Assembly (NCBI GenBank): GCA_018970085.1
Contig: JAGWXD010000004.1
Span: 62,001-126,000 of the forward strand
Reading direction: 5' to 3'
Length of the DNA stretch: 64,000 bases
Source: Cyanobacteria bacterium REEB459
GTDB taxonomy: Bacteria; Cyanobacteriota; Cyanobacteriia; Phormidesmidales; Phormidesmidaceae
The translations under genes and the position numbers were made by a program. Positions within the stretch are counted from its first letter, which is position 1. Every line of letters begins with the position of its first letter. Below are positions 1-9,021 of the stretch, piece by piece. The notes under the pieces are model-generated. The model saw nothing but the letters and a program-made list of their open reading frames with translations, had not been told where the DNA came from and did not search any database.

Positions 1-248
1 AGCCGCTGAGGAGTCAGGTGAACAGTAATTCTATCTCCACAGCGCATGGGCCGGCGATAGTCAATGGCGGCATGGACAATCGGGTAGGCCAGGGTATCAC
101 TGGTAAAAAAGTCGGCCAGATTTACCCCCGCCGCCGCCAGGGAAGCCTCGAAAGCACTGTGGCAAAGGGTCAGGCTGTGGGCAAAATAAACCACTCCAGC
201 GGCGTCGGTTTCGTGGAACCGGACCCAATGGTCAAGGCTAAACCCCAT
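1..248 (-). CDS. Acyl-CoA thioesterase, hotdog fold (DHNA-CoA/4-hydroxybenzoyl-CoA type), partial
   Basis: The N-terminal 82 residues of a hotdog-fold thioesterase; the rest lies beyond the left edge. The protein opens MGFSLDHWVRFHETDAAGVV, and the D-A-A-G-V-V-Y-F-A-H block is the active-site region of 4-hydroxybenzoyl-CoA-type thioesterases, with Asp as the catalytic residue. In cyanobacteria the common member of this size hydrolyses 1,4-dihydroxy-2-naphthoyl-CoA in phylloquinone synthesis, so that is the likely role, but the substrate is inferred. The ATG at 248 follows a purine-rich AAAGGGGGA on the minus strand, and an in-frame stop lies just upstream, so the start is well supported. It is read from the same strand as the M23 peptidase and biotin ligase genes behind it. 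Confidence 0.8.
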   Translation of the reverse strand, partial: MGFSLDHWVRFHETDAAGVVYFAHSLTLCHSAFEASLAAAGVNLADFFTSDTLAYPIVHAAIDYRRPMRCGDRITVHLTPQR

Positions 249-271
249 CAGTCCCCCTTTAGCCCCTCTGA

Positions 272-1645
272 CTAGCTGGCATTGGGCTGAGCAGGGCGGA
301 AGGGCAGTTCAACCGGTTCGGGGGCCGGGGCCGGAGCCGCAGTTGGAGAGGTTTCGCCGGCCAGGGCCAGCATCGGATTATCAATTACCTTGAGGAGATT
401 GGCCAAGCCGTACTGCAAAACCTCCATGGGGTCCATAGCCACCCACCCCTGGTTAGTCAGTTGCCTCATTTCGAAGTGCAGGTGAGGGCCGGTGGAATTA
501 CCCGTACTGCCTACCAGACCAATCACTTCTCCCTGTTCTACCCATTCTCCTGGGTGCACCGCTAGCTGGGATAGGTGGGCATAGCGTGATTCTAGATTGC
601 TGTCGTGACGCAAAATTACCATCAAACCGTAGCCCCCAGCATAGTCGGCAACCGCCACCCGCCCGGCCTTAGTAGCTAGCACTGGGGTACCAATGGGAGC
701 AGCCAGATCGGTACCAGAGTGAAACCGCCAGTCATGCTGAAGCGGATGCATACGCCAACCAAATAGGGAAGAAATAGAGGCTGGAATAGACAGAGGAAAG
801 AAGTAGGATTCCTGACCTCGCCGCAGTAAATTCAAAGGATTGAGGCGGGCATTGAGCTGTTCTCGGCTAATCACCAGGGTATTACCCAGCCTAACCCCCT
901 GCTCACTAATATTGACAGGACCAATTTGCAGGCCATGGGTCTCGGTTGTGGCCGCCTGTAGGGTGGGGCGACTGCGCTGACTCTGGGCGGTGCAGGAGGT
1001 AGGGGCACCGCCCTGGGCAGATAGGGTAATTTGACAAGCCCCGGAGCGGTCTGCAAAAACCACCGCAGGGGTAGCAGCGGGCGGCTGGGTGGCACCAATT
1101 TTGTAGGCCGTGGGGTCAACAAAAACGCTGTTATAAGGCTTGGGAGTGGCTAGCTGAGGGGCAGCCCCATCGGCGGTAGCCGTCACTGGAGCGGCAGGAG
1201 CCTGGTGGAGTAAGCTCTCTGGGGTGGCCATAGTCGGCTTAGGGGCGGGGGCTACAATAGCCGTCGGCGGCGGAAAAACCGGAGGTTGCATTGAAGAATC
1301 CAGAGAAGGGGGCGAAGAGGCAGAGCTGGGCCACAGGCGAGAGGCAGAGAACTGTATAGCCTGGGGCTTAGACATAGAAGGGGCAGGATGGTTCAGACGC
1401 GATCGCAAAGCCGAACTGTAGACCTTGGTCTGAGCCGGCAGCAAAGAGGCGGTCGGGTCTTGAGCCGGGTCCTGGCCAGGGTGAGGGATACTAACCTGGG
1501 CCAGAGCCATGTTATCAGGCGATAAACACAACCCGGTAGTAATGGTTAGCAGTGGTAGCCAGGCCACCGAAAGACCTCGCCCATCCCATGGTTGAGTCCG
1601 TACACCTGGGTGTGGCTCTGTAGAAATATTGTTAGGATTTACCAT
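272..1645 (-). CDS. Secreted M23-family peptidoglycan endopeptidase (LytM/NlpD-like)
   Basis: A 457-residue protein predicted to cut peptide cross-links in peptidoglycan in the periplasm. A hydrophobic stretch at about residues 26-49 ending in A-L-A-Q suggests a signal peptide, though it sits 25 residues in, so the true start could be later. Residues 50-200 are rich in Pro, Ala and Ser and look like a disordered wall-spanning linker. The catalytic domain covers about 297-410 with the M23 zinc ligands visible: H309 and D313 in FHSGTD, H357 in YAHLS, and the HLH pair at 388-390. With all ligands present it is probably active rather than a degenerate activator. It starts 12 bp after the biotin ligase stop, so the two are probably cotranscribed. 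The acidic Pro/Ala tail after residue 430 has no assigned role. Confidence 0.88.
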   Translation of the reverse strand: MVNPNNISTEPHPGVRTQPWDGRGLSVAWLPLLTITTGLCLSPDNMALAQVSIPHPGQDPAQDPTASLLPAQTKVYSSALRSRLNHPAPSMSKPQAIQFSASRLWPSSASSPPSLDSSMQPPVFPPPTAIVAPAPKPTMATPESLLHQAPAAPVTATADGAAPQLATPKPYNSVFVDPTAYKIGATQPPAATPAVVFADRSGACQITLSAQGGAPTSCTAQSQRSRPTLQAATTETHGLQIGPVNISEQGVRLGNTLVISREQLNARLNPLNLLRRGQESYFFPLSIPASISSLFGWRMHPLQHDWRFHSGTDLAAPIGTPVLATKAGRVAVADYAGGYGLMVILRHDSNLESRYAHLSQLAVHPGEWVEQGEVIGLVGSTGNSTGPHLHFEMRQLTNQGWVAMDPMEVLQYGLANLLKVIDNPMLALAGETSPTAAPAPAPEPVELPFRPAQPNAS

Positions 1646-1657
1646 ATTTAATAACAG

Positions 1658-2491
1658 CTACTTAGTGTAGCCCAAAGTAACTTTACCAGGAGAGACTTCT
1701 AAAATAGTCGAATCAGACAGTGAGTTTGGCAAACATTCCCCATCAGGCTCCAGTTGAAGGTTACCCGAAGTGGACACACCAATCACCGTGGCCCTGCGGC
1801 CATTTAATATAACGGTTTGACCTAAATTGGTCATTAAGGATTGGTAGGCCGCTAGAAAAGCCCCATCCCCCTGAGTTTGCCAGAGAAAATAGCCCTGAAT
1901 TAGCCCGTAAAGGACCACTGCGGCTATTCCCTCCAGGGTTTGTAATGACCCTGAGCATGTCTGAGCACCAAGCACCTGTTGGAGAGAAACCCCAGTAACC
2001 GGTACAGGATTAAAACAATTCAGCCCTAACCCAACGATCACCTTTTCCACCAGAGGCCCTGCCAGCCGGGCTTCGGCCAGGACTCCTCCCAGCTTCTTGC
2101 CGCCCACCACAATGTCATTAGGCCATTTTACCCTAGCGGGGACCCCCAGATTAGCCAAACTGGTGGCCACGCCCCAGGCACTGGCCAGGGTGAGGTAAAA
2201 ACTCCGATGGGAGGGAATAGAAAGGCTCAAGCCCAGGGACAAATAAAGCCCCCCGGGCAGAGACTGCCACTGCCGCCCCCATTGACCCCGCCCAGCCCGC
2301 TGAGTGCTGGCAATAACCACCGTCCCCGATGGCGATCCACCGGCCATCATAGCCATCAGGGTTTGGTTGGTGGACTCGGTTTCCCCCACCCAATGGATCT
2401 GAAATTGAGGCCGCAGGGCCCAAAAATCTCGAACCACCCCCAGATACTCGGGGGGTTGCCGCAATTCCTGGTACAGCCTTTGCAAATCCAC
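1658..2491 (-). CDS. birA: Biotin--[acetyl-CoA-carboxylase] ligase
   Basis: Transfers biotin, through biotinyl-AMP, onto the lysine of the biotin carboxyl carrier protein; its target AccB is encoded at 27806-28303 in this window. The family signatures are clear: ESTN at 39-42, the adenylate loop GRGQWGRQW at 67-75, KWPND at 122-126 followed by the GGKKLGG segment. At 277 residues it has the catalytic and small C-terminal domains but no N-terminal helix-turn-helix, so it is the monofunctional type and is not expected to act as a repressor. A perfect TGTTAC-C-GTAACA palindrome lies about 40 bp upstream. The M23 peptidase gene follows on the same strand. Confidence 0.93.
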   Translation of the reverse strand: MDLQRLYQELRQPPEYLGVVRDFWALRPQFQIHWVGETESTNQTLMAMMAGGSPSGTVVIASTQRAGRGQWGRQWQSLPGGLYLSLGLSLSIPSHRSFYLTLASAWGVATSLANLGVPARVKWPNDIVVGGKKLGGVLAEARLAGPLVEKVIVGLGLNCFNPVPVTGVSLQQVLGAQTCSGSLQTLEGIAAVVLYGLIQGYFLWQTQGDGAFLAAYQSLMTNLGQTVILNGRRATVIGVSTSGNLQLEPDGECLPNSLSDSTILEVSPGKVTLGYTK

Positions 2492-2528
2492 GGATGGTTA
2501 CTTCCCTAGCCCAGGTAGAAAGATCCAT

Positions 2529-2541
2529 TGTTACCGTAACA
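2529..2541. promoter_or_regulatory. 13-bp palindrome upstream of birA
   Basis: TGTTACCGTAACA is a perfect inverted repeat with a single central base, lying 38 bp before the birA start codon in the birA/msrA divergent region. Its position fits an operator, but I do not recognise the binding protein and a short palindrome can arise by chance. Confidence 0.3.
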
Positions 2542-2779
2542 TTTCGCCCCACCGGTCCCCAAGCAATAGGCGGCTGGGCAACGTAACTTGATAATTCAGT
2601 CCTGGCTGCTTAATCGGGGCTTTACAGAGCCATCCAGTCGCTTCCCTACCCCCCAGGGAACTGAGAACCCCTGACCTGTCAACCCAGGGGCGGCCAGCTA
2701 TAGTCCCTTCAAATAGCCTAGAATTAAAGCTGGTTGGAGATGACTCGGAGCAATTTACAGCACTGCAACATATAGCACT

Positions 2780-3457
2780 ATGGTTTTCTTTGGCTTAGGC
2801 AAAGGCAAAAGAGCAGTTATGCCCTCTGCGTCGGAAGCTCTACCAGGGCGAGCAGGGGCCATGACGGTTCCTGAACAGCATTATGTCAATGGTAATCCCC
2901 TCAGCCCTCCCTTTCCTGACGGCCTGGAACTGGCCCTGTTTGGCATGGGTTGCTTTTGGGGGGCTGAGCGCAAGTTTTGGCAACAGGCGGGGGTTTATTC
3001 TACCTCGGTGGGCTACGCCGCTGGCCATACCCCCAACCCTACCTACCAGGAGGTTTGTTCTGGCCTGACTGGCCATAACGAAGTGGTGAGGGTGGTTTTT
3101 GATCCGGCTCTGGTTAGGTATGCCCAGCTACTCAAAATCTTTTGGGAAAGTCATGACCCAACCCAGGGTATGCGACAGGGTAATGATGTTGGCACCCAAT
3201 ATCGGTCGGGGGTTTATGTTTACTCCGATGCCCAGCGCCAAGCGGCGATCGCCTCTAGCCAGGCCTACCAGGAAGCGTTAACTCGAGCTGGTTACGGGTC
3301 GATTACCACAGAAATTCTGGAAGCCCCTGAGTTTTATTACGCCGAGGCCTACCACCAGCAATACCTGGCCAAAAACCCAGGGGGATACTGTGGTCTGGGA
3401 GGCACTAAGGTGAGTTGTCCTGTGGATGGACCCGCCCTAGAACTAGACAACCGGTGA
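2780..3457 (+). CDS. msrA: Peptide-methionine (S)-S-oxide reductase MsrA
   Basis: Reduces the S-epimer of methionine sulfoxide in proteins, a cytosolic repair step against oxidative damage. The catalytic motif GCFWG has its nucleophilic Cys at residue 58, and the protein shows the family blocks [23 protein letters not shown] and YRSGVY. C-terminal Cys204 and Cys213 are placed to act as resolving cysteines recycled by thioredoxin. The N-terminus (about 50 residues before the core) resembles the longer cyanobacterial form that begins MVFFGLGK, which supports the first ATG. It stands alone between the birA operon and the TolC-like gene, with 185 bp after it and no clear terminator. Confidence 0.94.
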   Translation: MVFFGLGKGKRAVMPSASEALPGRAGAMTVPEQHYVNGNPLSPPFPDGLELALFGMGCFWGAERKFWQQAGVYSTSVGYAAGHTPNPTYQEVCSGLTGHNEVVRVVFDPALVRYAQLLKIFWESHDPTQGMRQGNDVGTQYRSGVYVYSDAQRQAAIASSQAYQEALTRAGYGSITTEILEAPEFYYAEAYHQQYLAKNPGGYCGLGGTKVSCPVDGPALELDNR

Positions 3458-3642
3458 GCCCAAAGAGATTCATCCTGTCGCTGGGTAGGGCTCAGGCGGA
3501 CTCTGACTAGAAAATCAAAGACCATCGTTGCAGTCAGGCCAGATGCCGATATGCTGGATAGTTGGATGGGTAAGGACCACCGGCAGACCCAAGGTGTCTA
3601 GCTGGCTGTTTAACTCTTTTTTGCTAACCACCTACGCTGACT

Positions 3643-5232
3643 ATGGGCAATATTTATCATCGCGCCTTAACTATTCTGGCCATGGGGCTGACAACGGTTT
3701 CCCTCCAGCCGCTGGTTGCTGCCGGGCCCTTACCCCAGCCCAGGTCAACTTCTAGACAACAGGTTCCCCACCATGGGCAGGATAAAACACCTCCAGGGGT
3801 AGCCCCAACGGCGGCACCGGCGACTGGCCCAAAACCCCCCAACCAACCCCTTGCCTCGCCCCCACCCGCCACCGATATCGCCCCTTCGGTGCCACCGGGC
3901 GCTGCCGAGCCAGGCGAACCGGCCAACCCCAGGGACCTGACTGCCGAACCAAACTCCCTGACTCTGCCCAGTAAGCCTGAGCAGGTGACTGTTTCAACCA
4001 CCCAGTCGATTTCCCTAAAAGCTGCCATCGACCTGGCCCTGGGCAATAGCGAAGAGCTGCGTCTAGCGCTGTTGCAACTTGAGAAAGCCAGGGCGGGTCT
4101 GCGGGCTGAACAGGCGACCCTGCTGCCCACGGTTGATTTAAGCGGTAGTTTACAAAATACCAACCAGAATTCCCAGGGATCTGTTACCGGCGCTCAAAGT
4201 TCTACCACCGTTAGTGGCACTGTGCGCACCGACTACGACCTAGGCCTGTCGGGGGAACGGGGAGCCCGGCTGCAGGTGGCTGAGCAGCAGGTGCGTCTGG
4301 CGGAGCTGCAGGTGGAACAAACCCGACAAGAACTGCGATTGAACACCACTAACGACTACTATGCGGTACAGCAGGCCCTCTCGGATATTCGTATTAACCA
4401 GGCCTTTCTAGAAGAAGCCCAGCGCAACCTGCGGGATACCCAGCTGCGGGAACAGGTGGGCATGGGCACCCGTTTTGACGTTCTGCGGGCCGATGTGCAA
4501 GTGGCCAATGCCCGGCAAACCCTGACCCAGGCCACCAGTCAGCGAGAGATCAGCCAGCGTCAGCTGTCCCGTCGTCTTAATGTGCCAGCTACGGTGAGCC
4601 TAACCACCCAGGGGGTGGAGATTGCTGGTAACTGGCCCCTCTCTCTGGAGGAAAGTATTGTGGCAGCCTACCAAAACCGGGTAGAACTGCAACAGCAATT
4701 GGTCCAACGGACCCTCAACGACGCCCAGGGGCAACGGCAGTTGGCTGCTGGGCGACCCAGCCTGGGCCTCTATGGGCTGTATCAAGTCCAGAGCCTGTTG
4801 GGGAGTTCAACTGGTAGCCAGAGTAGTACCCAGGATGGATTTTCCCTGGGGGCCCGCTTGAACTGGCGGTTATTTGATGGCGGAGCCGCCAGTGCCAGGG
4901 CTGAGCAGAGCGATCGCGACCTGGCCATTAGCGAGGTTAACTTCGAAAAAACCCGAAACGATATTCGGCTGCAAGTGGAGGAGGCCTACTACACCCTGCA
5001 GGCCAACCAAGCCAACATTAGTACCGCCAAGGTGTCGGTTCGCCAGGCCAAGGAGGCCCTGGAACTGGCAAACCTGCGGTTCAACGCTGGGGTGGGCACC
5101 CAACTTGATGTGCTCAGCGCCACCCGGGAACTGACCCAGGCCCAGGGGAATCTGGCCAGGGCCACCCTTGACTATAATCGGGCCCTGGCCCGGATGGAAC
5201 GGGCTGTTAGTCAGCCCGCCCGATCAGAGTAA
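3643..5232 (+). CDS. TolC-family outer-membrane efflux protein
   Basis: A 529-residue protein expected to form the trimeric outer-membrane/periplasmic channel of type I secretion or RND-type efflux. An N-terminal signal segment (about residues 8-28, ending in VAAG) is followed by a Pro/Ala-rich linker to about residue 105. Two homologous TolC repeats then follow: the first begins at about 120 with ISLKAAIDLALGNSEELR, the second near 330 with SLEESIVAAYQNRVELQ. Both have long heptad-rich helices (VEEAYYTLQANQANIS, LDVLSATRELTQAQGNLA). No inner-membrane pump or adaptor gene lies nearby, so the partner is unknown. The NIF3-family gene starts 7 bp after the stop, suggesting cotranscription. Confidence 0.88.
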   Translation: MGNIYHRALTILAMGLTTVSLQPLVAAGPLPQPRSTSRQQVPHHGQDKTPPGVAPTAAPATGPKPPNQPLASPPPATDIAPSVPPGAAEPGEPANPRDLTAEPNSLTLPSKPEQVTVSTTQSISLKAAIDLALGNSEELRLALLQLEKARAGLRAEQATLLPTVDLSGSLQNTNQNSQGSVTGAQSSTTVSGTVRTDYDLGLSGERGARLQVAEQQVRLAELQVEQTRQELRLNTTNDYYAVQQALSDIRINQAFLEEAQRNLRDTQLREQVGMGTRFDVLRADVQVANARQTLTQATSQREISQRQLSRRLNVPATVSLTTQGVEIAGNWPLSLEESIVAAYQNRVELQQQLVQRTLNDAQGQRQLAAGRPSLGLYGLYQVQSLLGSSTGSQSSTQDGFSLGARLNWRLFDGGAASARAEQSDRDLAISEVNFEKTRNDIRLQVEEAYYTLQANQANISTAKVSVRQAKEALELANLRFNAGVGTQLDVLSATRELTQAQGNLARATLDYNRALARMERAVSQPARSE

Positions 5233-5238
5233 GACGCT

Positions 5239-6078
5239 ATGGCCCCCACCGTTATCGAGCTGATCAGGGACTTTGAAGCCTGGGCTGATCCATCCTGGCA
5301 GGAACCTTGGGATAACTGTGGCTGGCAGGTAGAACCGGGTATCGGCCAGCAGCCAGCCAACCTGCTGGTGTGTCTGACTCCCACCCCGGCGGTTATGGCA
5401 GAAGCCCTGGCCTGGCGGCAACGGGGAGTAGGGGTGAATTTGATTTTTGCCCACCATCCCCTGATCTTCACCCCCTTGACCTGCGTTAGCAAGCAGGAGG
5501 CCGTTGGGGCCGTTGTGCAATTGGCCATCGCCCATCAAATCGGCATCTACAGTGCCCATACTAACTTTGACCAGGTGGACCGGGGTACGGCAGATATACT
5601 GGCCCAACTGTTGACCTTACAGGAGGTAGAACCGGTAGTTCGGACCCAGCCCGGCATTGGCTATGGGCGAGTTGGCCTTTTGCCCAGCCCCCTGACCGGT
5701 GCCGACCTATTAGATTTGATTTATACCCGCCTGGCCCCCTGCCAGTTGCTGCATTCTCCCCTGCCCCCTGGGCCAATTCAGCGGCTGGCGGTGCTGGGCG
5801 GCTCGGGGGCCAGTTTTTTAGAGGCCGTTGCCGACACCGGGGCCCAGGCCTACCTGACGGCAGATTGTAAGTTCCATCAATTTCAATCGGCCCGCGATCG
5901 CCAGATATTTTTAATTGACGCCGGTCATTTTGCCACCGAACGCCCCGCCTGCGGCGAACTGGTCAGGTTCTTTCAAGCCCAGGGCGCCGCCTGGGCCAGC
6001 CTTAGCCAGCAAGACGAAGACTTTCGCTGCAGTTACCGACCCCGACTGGTTGCCCATGCAGATGAACCAGACGGGTAG
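5239..6078 (+). CDS. NIF3-family dinuclear metal-centre protein (YbgI/YqfO type)
   Basis: A 279-residue member of the NIF3 family, ring-forming hexamers with a di-metal site in each subunit. The metal-binding segments are visible: AHHPLIF (about residue 76), HTNFD (about 115), and the C-terminal DAGHFATE (about 229-236) supplying the last His and Glu. This is the short form without the central insertion found in Gram-positive YqfO. Some family members have been annotated as type 2 GTP cyclohydrolase I, but the physiological substrate is not settled, so I give only the family. It follows the TolC-like gene by 7 bp. A terminator serving the opposite-strand gap2 gene lies just downstream. Confidence 0.87.
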   Translation: MAPTVIELIRDFEAWADPSWQEPWDNCGWQVEPGIGQQPANLLVCLTPTPAVMAEALAWRQRGVGVNLIFAHHPLIFTPLTCVSKQEAVGAVVQLAIAHQIGIYSAHTNFDQVDRGTADILAQLLTLQEVEPVVRTQPGIGYGRVGLLPSPLTGADLLDLIYTRLAPCQLLHSPLPPGPIQRLAVLGGSGASFLEAVADTGAQAYLTADCKFHQFQSARDRQIFLIDAGHFATERPACGELVRFFQAQGAAWASLSQQDEDFRCSYRPRLVAHADEPDG

Positions 6079-6083
6079 CCCTG

Positions 6084-6120
6084 AAAAAAACCTCCCTACT
6101 TGCAAGCAAGTGAGAGGTTT
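6084..6120 (-). terminator. Rho-independent terminator of gap2
   Basis: Read on the minus strand, AAACCTC pairs with GAGGTTT and ACTTG with CAAGT inside it, and the stem is followed by a run of seven T (6084-6090). It sits about 50 bp after the gap2 stop. The plus-strand side lacks a T run, so it is not clearly bidirectional for the NIF3-family gene. Confidence 0.8.
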
Positions 6121-6172
6121 ACTGGATATCTGTAAAATTATCTGTCTGGTCCAGGATCAGCCTGGATGGCTC

Positions 6173-7186
6173 CTACTGCCATTTAGCCGCTACCAGTTCA
6201 GCCAGGTCGACAACCCGCTGGCTATAGCCCCATTCGTTGTCGTACCAGGCCACCACTTTAACCATGTCGCCCCCCATTACCATGGTGAGGCTGGAGTCAA
6301 CGATGGAGGACTCATCGGTTTTGCGGTAGTCAATGGACACCAGCGGCAGATCGCTGTAAGCCAATACCCCCTTCATGGGGCCCTCCGCCGCTGCCTTAAG
6401 GGCGGCGTTGACCTGTTCGGCGATCGCGGGTTTTTCGACTTGAGCCACCAGGTCTACCACCGATACGTTGGGGGTGGGTACCCGCAGGGCAATACCATTG
6501 AGCTTGCCCGCCATTTCAGGAATCACCAGGGCTACCGCCTGGGCGGCTCCAGTGGTGGTGGGGACGATATTCAGAGCCGCCGCCCGGGCCCGGCGCAGGT
6601 CGCGGTGACTGGCATCGAGAAGACGCTGGTCGCCGGTGTAGCTATGGGTTGTGGTCATGGTGCCTTTGATAATGCCAAAGGTTTCATGGAGCACCTTAAC
6701 CACCGGGGCCAGGCAATTAGTGGTACAGCTGGCATTGCTGATGACATCGTAGCCATCGTGGCTGTAGTCGCCATCGTTGACGCCGATGACGTAGGTGCCA
6801 ATGTTACTGCCTTTGCCAGGAGCGGTAATCAGCACCTTCTTAGCACCGGCTTCAATGTGGCGAGAGGCGCCTTCGGCACTGACAAAAACCCCGGTAGATT
6901 CAATGATTAAATCAACCTCCCAGGCTGCCCAGGGCAGGTTATTGGGATTGCGATCGGAGTAACACTTAATGGTTTTGCCATTAACAATCAGGGTGTCTTC
7001 AGTCGCACTAATATCGGCTTCTAATCGACCCAGCATGGAGTCGTATTTTAATAGATGGGAGTTGGTTTTAGGATCTGAAGTATCGTTGATGGCAACGACC
7101 TCAAGCTGGCTGTTCTCCCGTGTCAACCAACACCGTAAGAAATTCCGGCCGATGCGGCCAAATCCATTAATGGCTACTCTAATCAC
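6173..7186 (-). CDS. gap2: Glyceraldehyde-3-phosphate dehydrogenase, Calvin-cycle type (Gap2)
   Basis: Catalyses reversible conversion of 1,3-bisphosphoglycerate to glyceraldehyde-3-phosphate; in cyanobacteria the Gap2 type uses NADPH as well as NADH and serves photosynthetic carbon fixation. The Rossmann motif NGFGRIGR is at 7-14, the catalytic Cys is C154 in SNASCTTNC, and the general-base His is H181 in [10 protein letters not shown]. The sequence follows the Gap2 pattern through [15 protein letters not shown] and ends [17 protein letters not shown]. Its 337 residues match the family, without the C-terminal regulatory extension of plant GapB. It is a single-gene unit, with a sigma70-type promoter at 7233-7260 and a strong terminator at 6084-6120. 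Confidence 0.97.
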   Translation of the reverse strand: MIRVAINGFGRIGRNFLRCWLTRENSQLEVVAINDTSDPKTNSHLLKYDSMLGRLEADISATEDTLIVNGKTIKCYSDRNPNNLPWAAWEVDLIIESTGVFVSAEGASRHIEAGAKKVLITAPGKGSNIGTYVIGVNDGDYSHDGYDVISNASCTTNCLAPVVKVLHETFGIIKGTMTTTHSYTGDQRLLDASHRDLRRARAAALNIVPTTTGAAQAVALVIPEMAGKLNGIALRVPTPNVSVVDLVAQVEKPAIAEQVNAALKAAAEGPMKGVLAYSDLPLVSIDYRKTDESSIVDSSLTMVMGGDMVKVVAWYDNEWGYSQRVVDLAELVAAKWQ

Positions 7187-7232
7187 TGCGTTTAACCCTC
7201 TGCTGACAGTCTAGGTATGTATTCTTAGACAA

Positions 7233-7260
7233 ATCTTATGATATCCCAAAGGATGATCAA
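7233..7260 (-). promoter_or_regulatory. Candidate sigma70-type promoter of gap2
   Basis: On the minus strand TTGATC (7255-7260) and TAAGAT (7233-7238) are separated by 16 bp, placing transcription start about 40 bp before the gap2 ATG. Both hexamers match the housekeeping consensus reasonably well. Confidence 0.5.
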
Positions 7261-7475
7261 CTTTATAGGTCTATTACCCCGAAGGAAATCTATATTCGCG
7301 CCTTGGCGAGAGAGTGGAGTCTATGGCCCATGCCCCGCTACCAGGATCATTTGCCGTAGTCTTGGCCCCCGGCAGAATGGCCTGAATTCAGGCTAATCGG
7401 CCATAAACGCGGTTAATCCGGTGATTCTTGCTATGATTACCCCTGGTTAGGCAACAGCTGAAGTGTGGTGTTTTG

Positions 7476-7491
7476 AAGGAGTATGGCCATG
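7476..7491 (+). promoter_or_regulatory. Ribosome-binding site that decides the murC start
   Basis: AAGGAG (7476-7481) touches the first ATG (7483) but lies 7 bases before the second in-frame ATG (7489), the usual spacing. This favours 7489 as the start of MurC. A TATGAT hexamer at 7432-7437 could be the -10 box, but no good -35 is seen. Confidence 0.5.
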
Positions 7492-8976
7492 GCCAATGTA
7501 GTGGATTTTAGCGGCAGACCTTTCCATTTCATTGGTATTGGCGGAATTGGCATGTCTGCTTTAGCCTATATTTTAACCAAGCAGAAGCTGCCGGTATCAG
7601 GGTCCGATGTGCGCCTGACCCATATTACCCGTCGTCTACAGGAAGCCGGAGTCCAGGTTTTCTGGCAGCAGGAAGCCTCTAACCTGAGTTATTTCCGCCA
7701 GTCCACTCCGGCGGCATCGGCTCCACCTCAGAACACCATTCCTCAAGTGATTTGTTCTACGGCCATTGACCAAGCCAACCCAGAATACCGGGCTGCCCTG
7801 GCCATGGGCTGCCCCCTATTTCATCGGTCTGACGTGCTGGCCAGCTTGATTAATCGCTACAGTAGCATTGCGGTGGCAGGGACCCACGGCAAAACCACCA
7901 CTAGCAGCATGATTGGCCACATGCTTCTGGTGGCTGGGCTGGATCCCACCATTGTGGTGGGGGGTGAGGTAGCGAGTTGGGATGGCAACGCTCGCCTCGG
8001 ACAGGGACCCTACCTGGTAGCTGAAGCCGATGAGTCTGACGGCACTCTGGCTAAGCTATCGGCGGCGATCGGGGTGATCACCAACATAGAGCTCGACCAC
8101 ACCGACCACTACCATACCCTCGAGGATGTGGTGCAAATTTTCCAGACCTTTCAAGGTCAGTGCCAGGTTTTAGTAGCCAGTTGGGACTGCCAGGTATCTC
8201 AGCGTAGTCTCAAAGCCGACCTTACCTATAGTCTCGACAGTCAGTCAGGGGCGACCTACTACGCCAGCGATATTAGCGTCCACGCCCAAGGGACAACCGC
8301 TGTGGTGTGGGAACGGGGGCAGCGGCTGGGCAGCTTAAATTTGCAAGTACTGGGGCAGCACAACCTTAGTAATGCCCTGGCGGCAGTAGCGGTAGGGCGT
8401 TATGTGGGGCTAAGCTTTGCGACCATTGCCGAGGGTCTGGGCCAGTTCTGTGGTGCCCGCCGTCGCTTTGAACTACGGGGTCATTGCGGCGGTATTCAAT
8501 TTGTTGATGACTATGCCCACCATCCCAGTGAGATCAGGGCGACTTTGGCGGCAGCCCAATTACGGGTTGGGTCATTATCACTGCCTGACTGCTCTGTAGA
8601 GGCTTCCCCTGGTCAGGCAAGCCGGGTGGTAGCGGTCTTTCAGCCCCATCGTTTTAGTCGTACGGCGGCCCTGCTAGAGGACTTTGGCCAGGCCTTTGAA
8701 GATGCAGACCAGGTGATTTTGGCAGATATTTACAGTGCCGGCGAAGTAAACACCTACGGCATCTCTGGTCAACAGGTGGCCGAGGTGGTGGCCAGTCAAC
8801 ACTCTGGCGTGGTCTACAGCCCCACCCTGGAGGAGGTTCAAACCACTTTGATCGATAGCCTGCGGCCTGGTGACCTAGTGTTGTTCATGGGGGCAGGCAA
8901 CCTTAACCAGATTATTCCCCAGGTGATGGATTACTATGGCAAAAATGAGTCTAGCTCTTTGCAGCAAGCCTGCTAG
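7489..8976 (+). CDS. murC: UDP-N-acetylmuramate--L-alanine ligase
   Basis: Adds L-alanine to UDP-MurNAc using ATP, the first peptide step of peptidoglycan precursor synthesis in the cytoplasm. The N-terminal Rossmann-type motif HFIGIGGIGMSALA is followed by the Mur-ligase P-loop AGTHGKTTTSSM near residue 130, then EADESDGTL, the NIELDHTDHY metal/substrate segment and the C-terminal FVDDYAHHPSEI and VFQPHRFSRT blocks. About 495 residues is normal for the family. The in-frame ATG six bases upstream (7483) is too close to the Shine-Dalgarno. murB follows by about 45 bp, the usual murC-murB pairing, so the two are likely cotranscribed. Confidence 0.96.
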   Translation: MANVVDFSGRPFHFIGIGGIGMSALAYILTKQKLPVSGSDVRLTHITRRLQEAGVQVFWQQEASNLSYFRQSTPAASAPPQNTIPQVICSTAIDQANPEYRAALAMGCPLFHRSDVLASLINRYSSIAVAGTHGKTTTSSMIGHMLLVAGLDPTIVVGGEVASWDGNARLGQGPYLVAEADESDGTLAKLSAAIGVITNIELDHTDHYHTLEDVVQIFQTFQGQCQVLVASWDCQVSQRSLKADLTYSLDSQSGATYYASDISVHAQGTTAVVWERGQRLGSLNLQVLGQHNLSNALAAVAVGRYVGLSFATIAEGLGQFCGARRRFELRGHCGGIQFVDDYAHHPSEIRATLAAAQLRVGSLSLPDCSVEASPGQASRVVAVFQPHRFSRTAALLEDFGQAFEDADQVILADIYSAGEVNTYGISGQQVAEVVASQHSGVVYSPTLEEVQTTLIDSLRPGDLVLFMGAGNLNQIIPQVMDYYGKNESSSLQQAC

Positions 8977-9021
8977 ATTCGTTTGACTAAATTGGTTTGA
9001 GCTGAGCCAGGGACCTCTTTG

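Noticed and set aside
18-275. Plus-strand open frame at the left edge
   Set aside because: It is antisense to the thioesterase N-terminus, which has clear family motifs on the minus strand.
3657-4163. 168-codon minus-strand frame within the TolC-like gene
   Set aside because: Antisense to the Pro/Ala linker and first repeat, with no family features.
5915-6910. Plus-strand frame of over 300 codons
   Set aside because: It lies antisense to gap2 and shows no family pattern; it comes from the codon bias of gap2.
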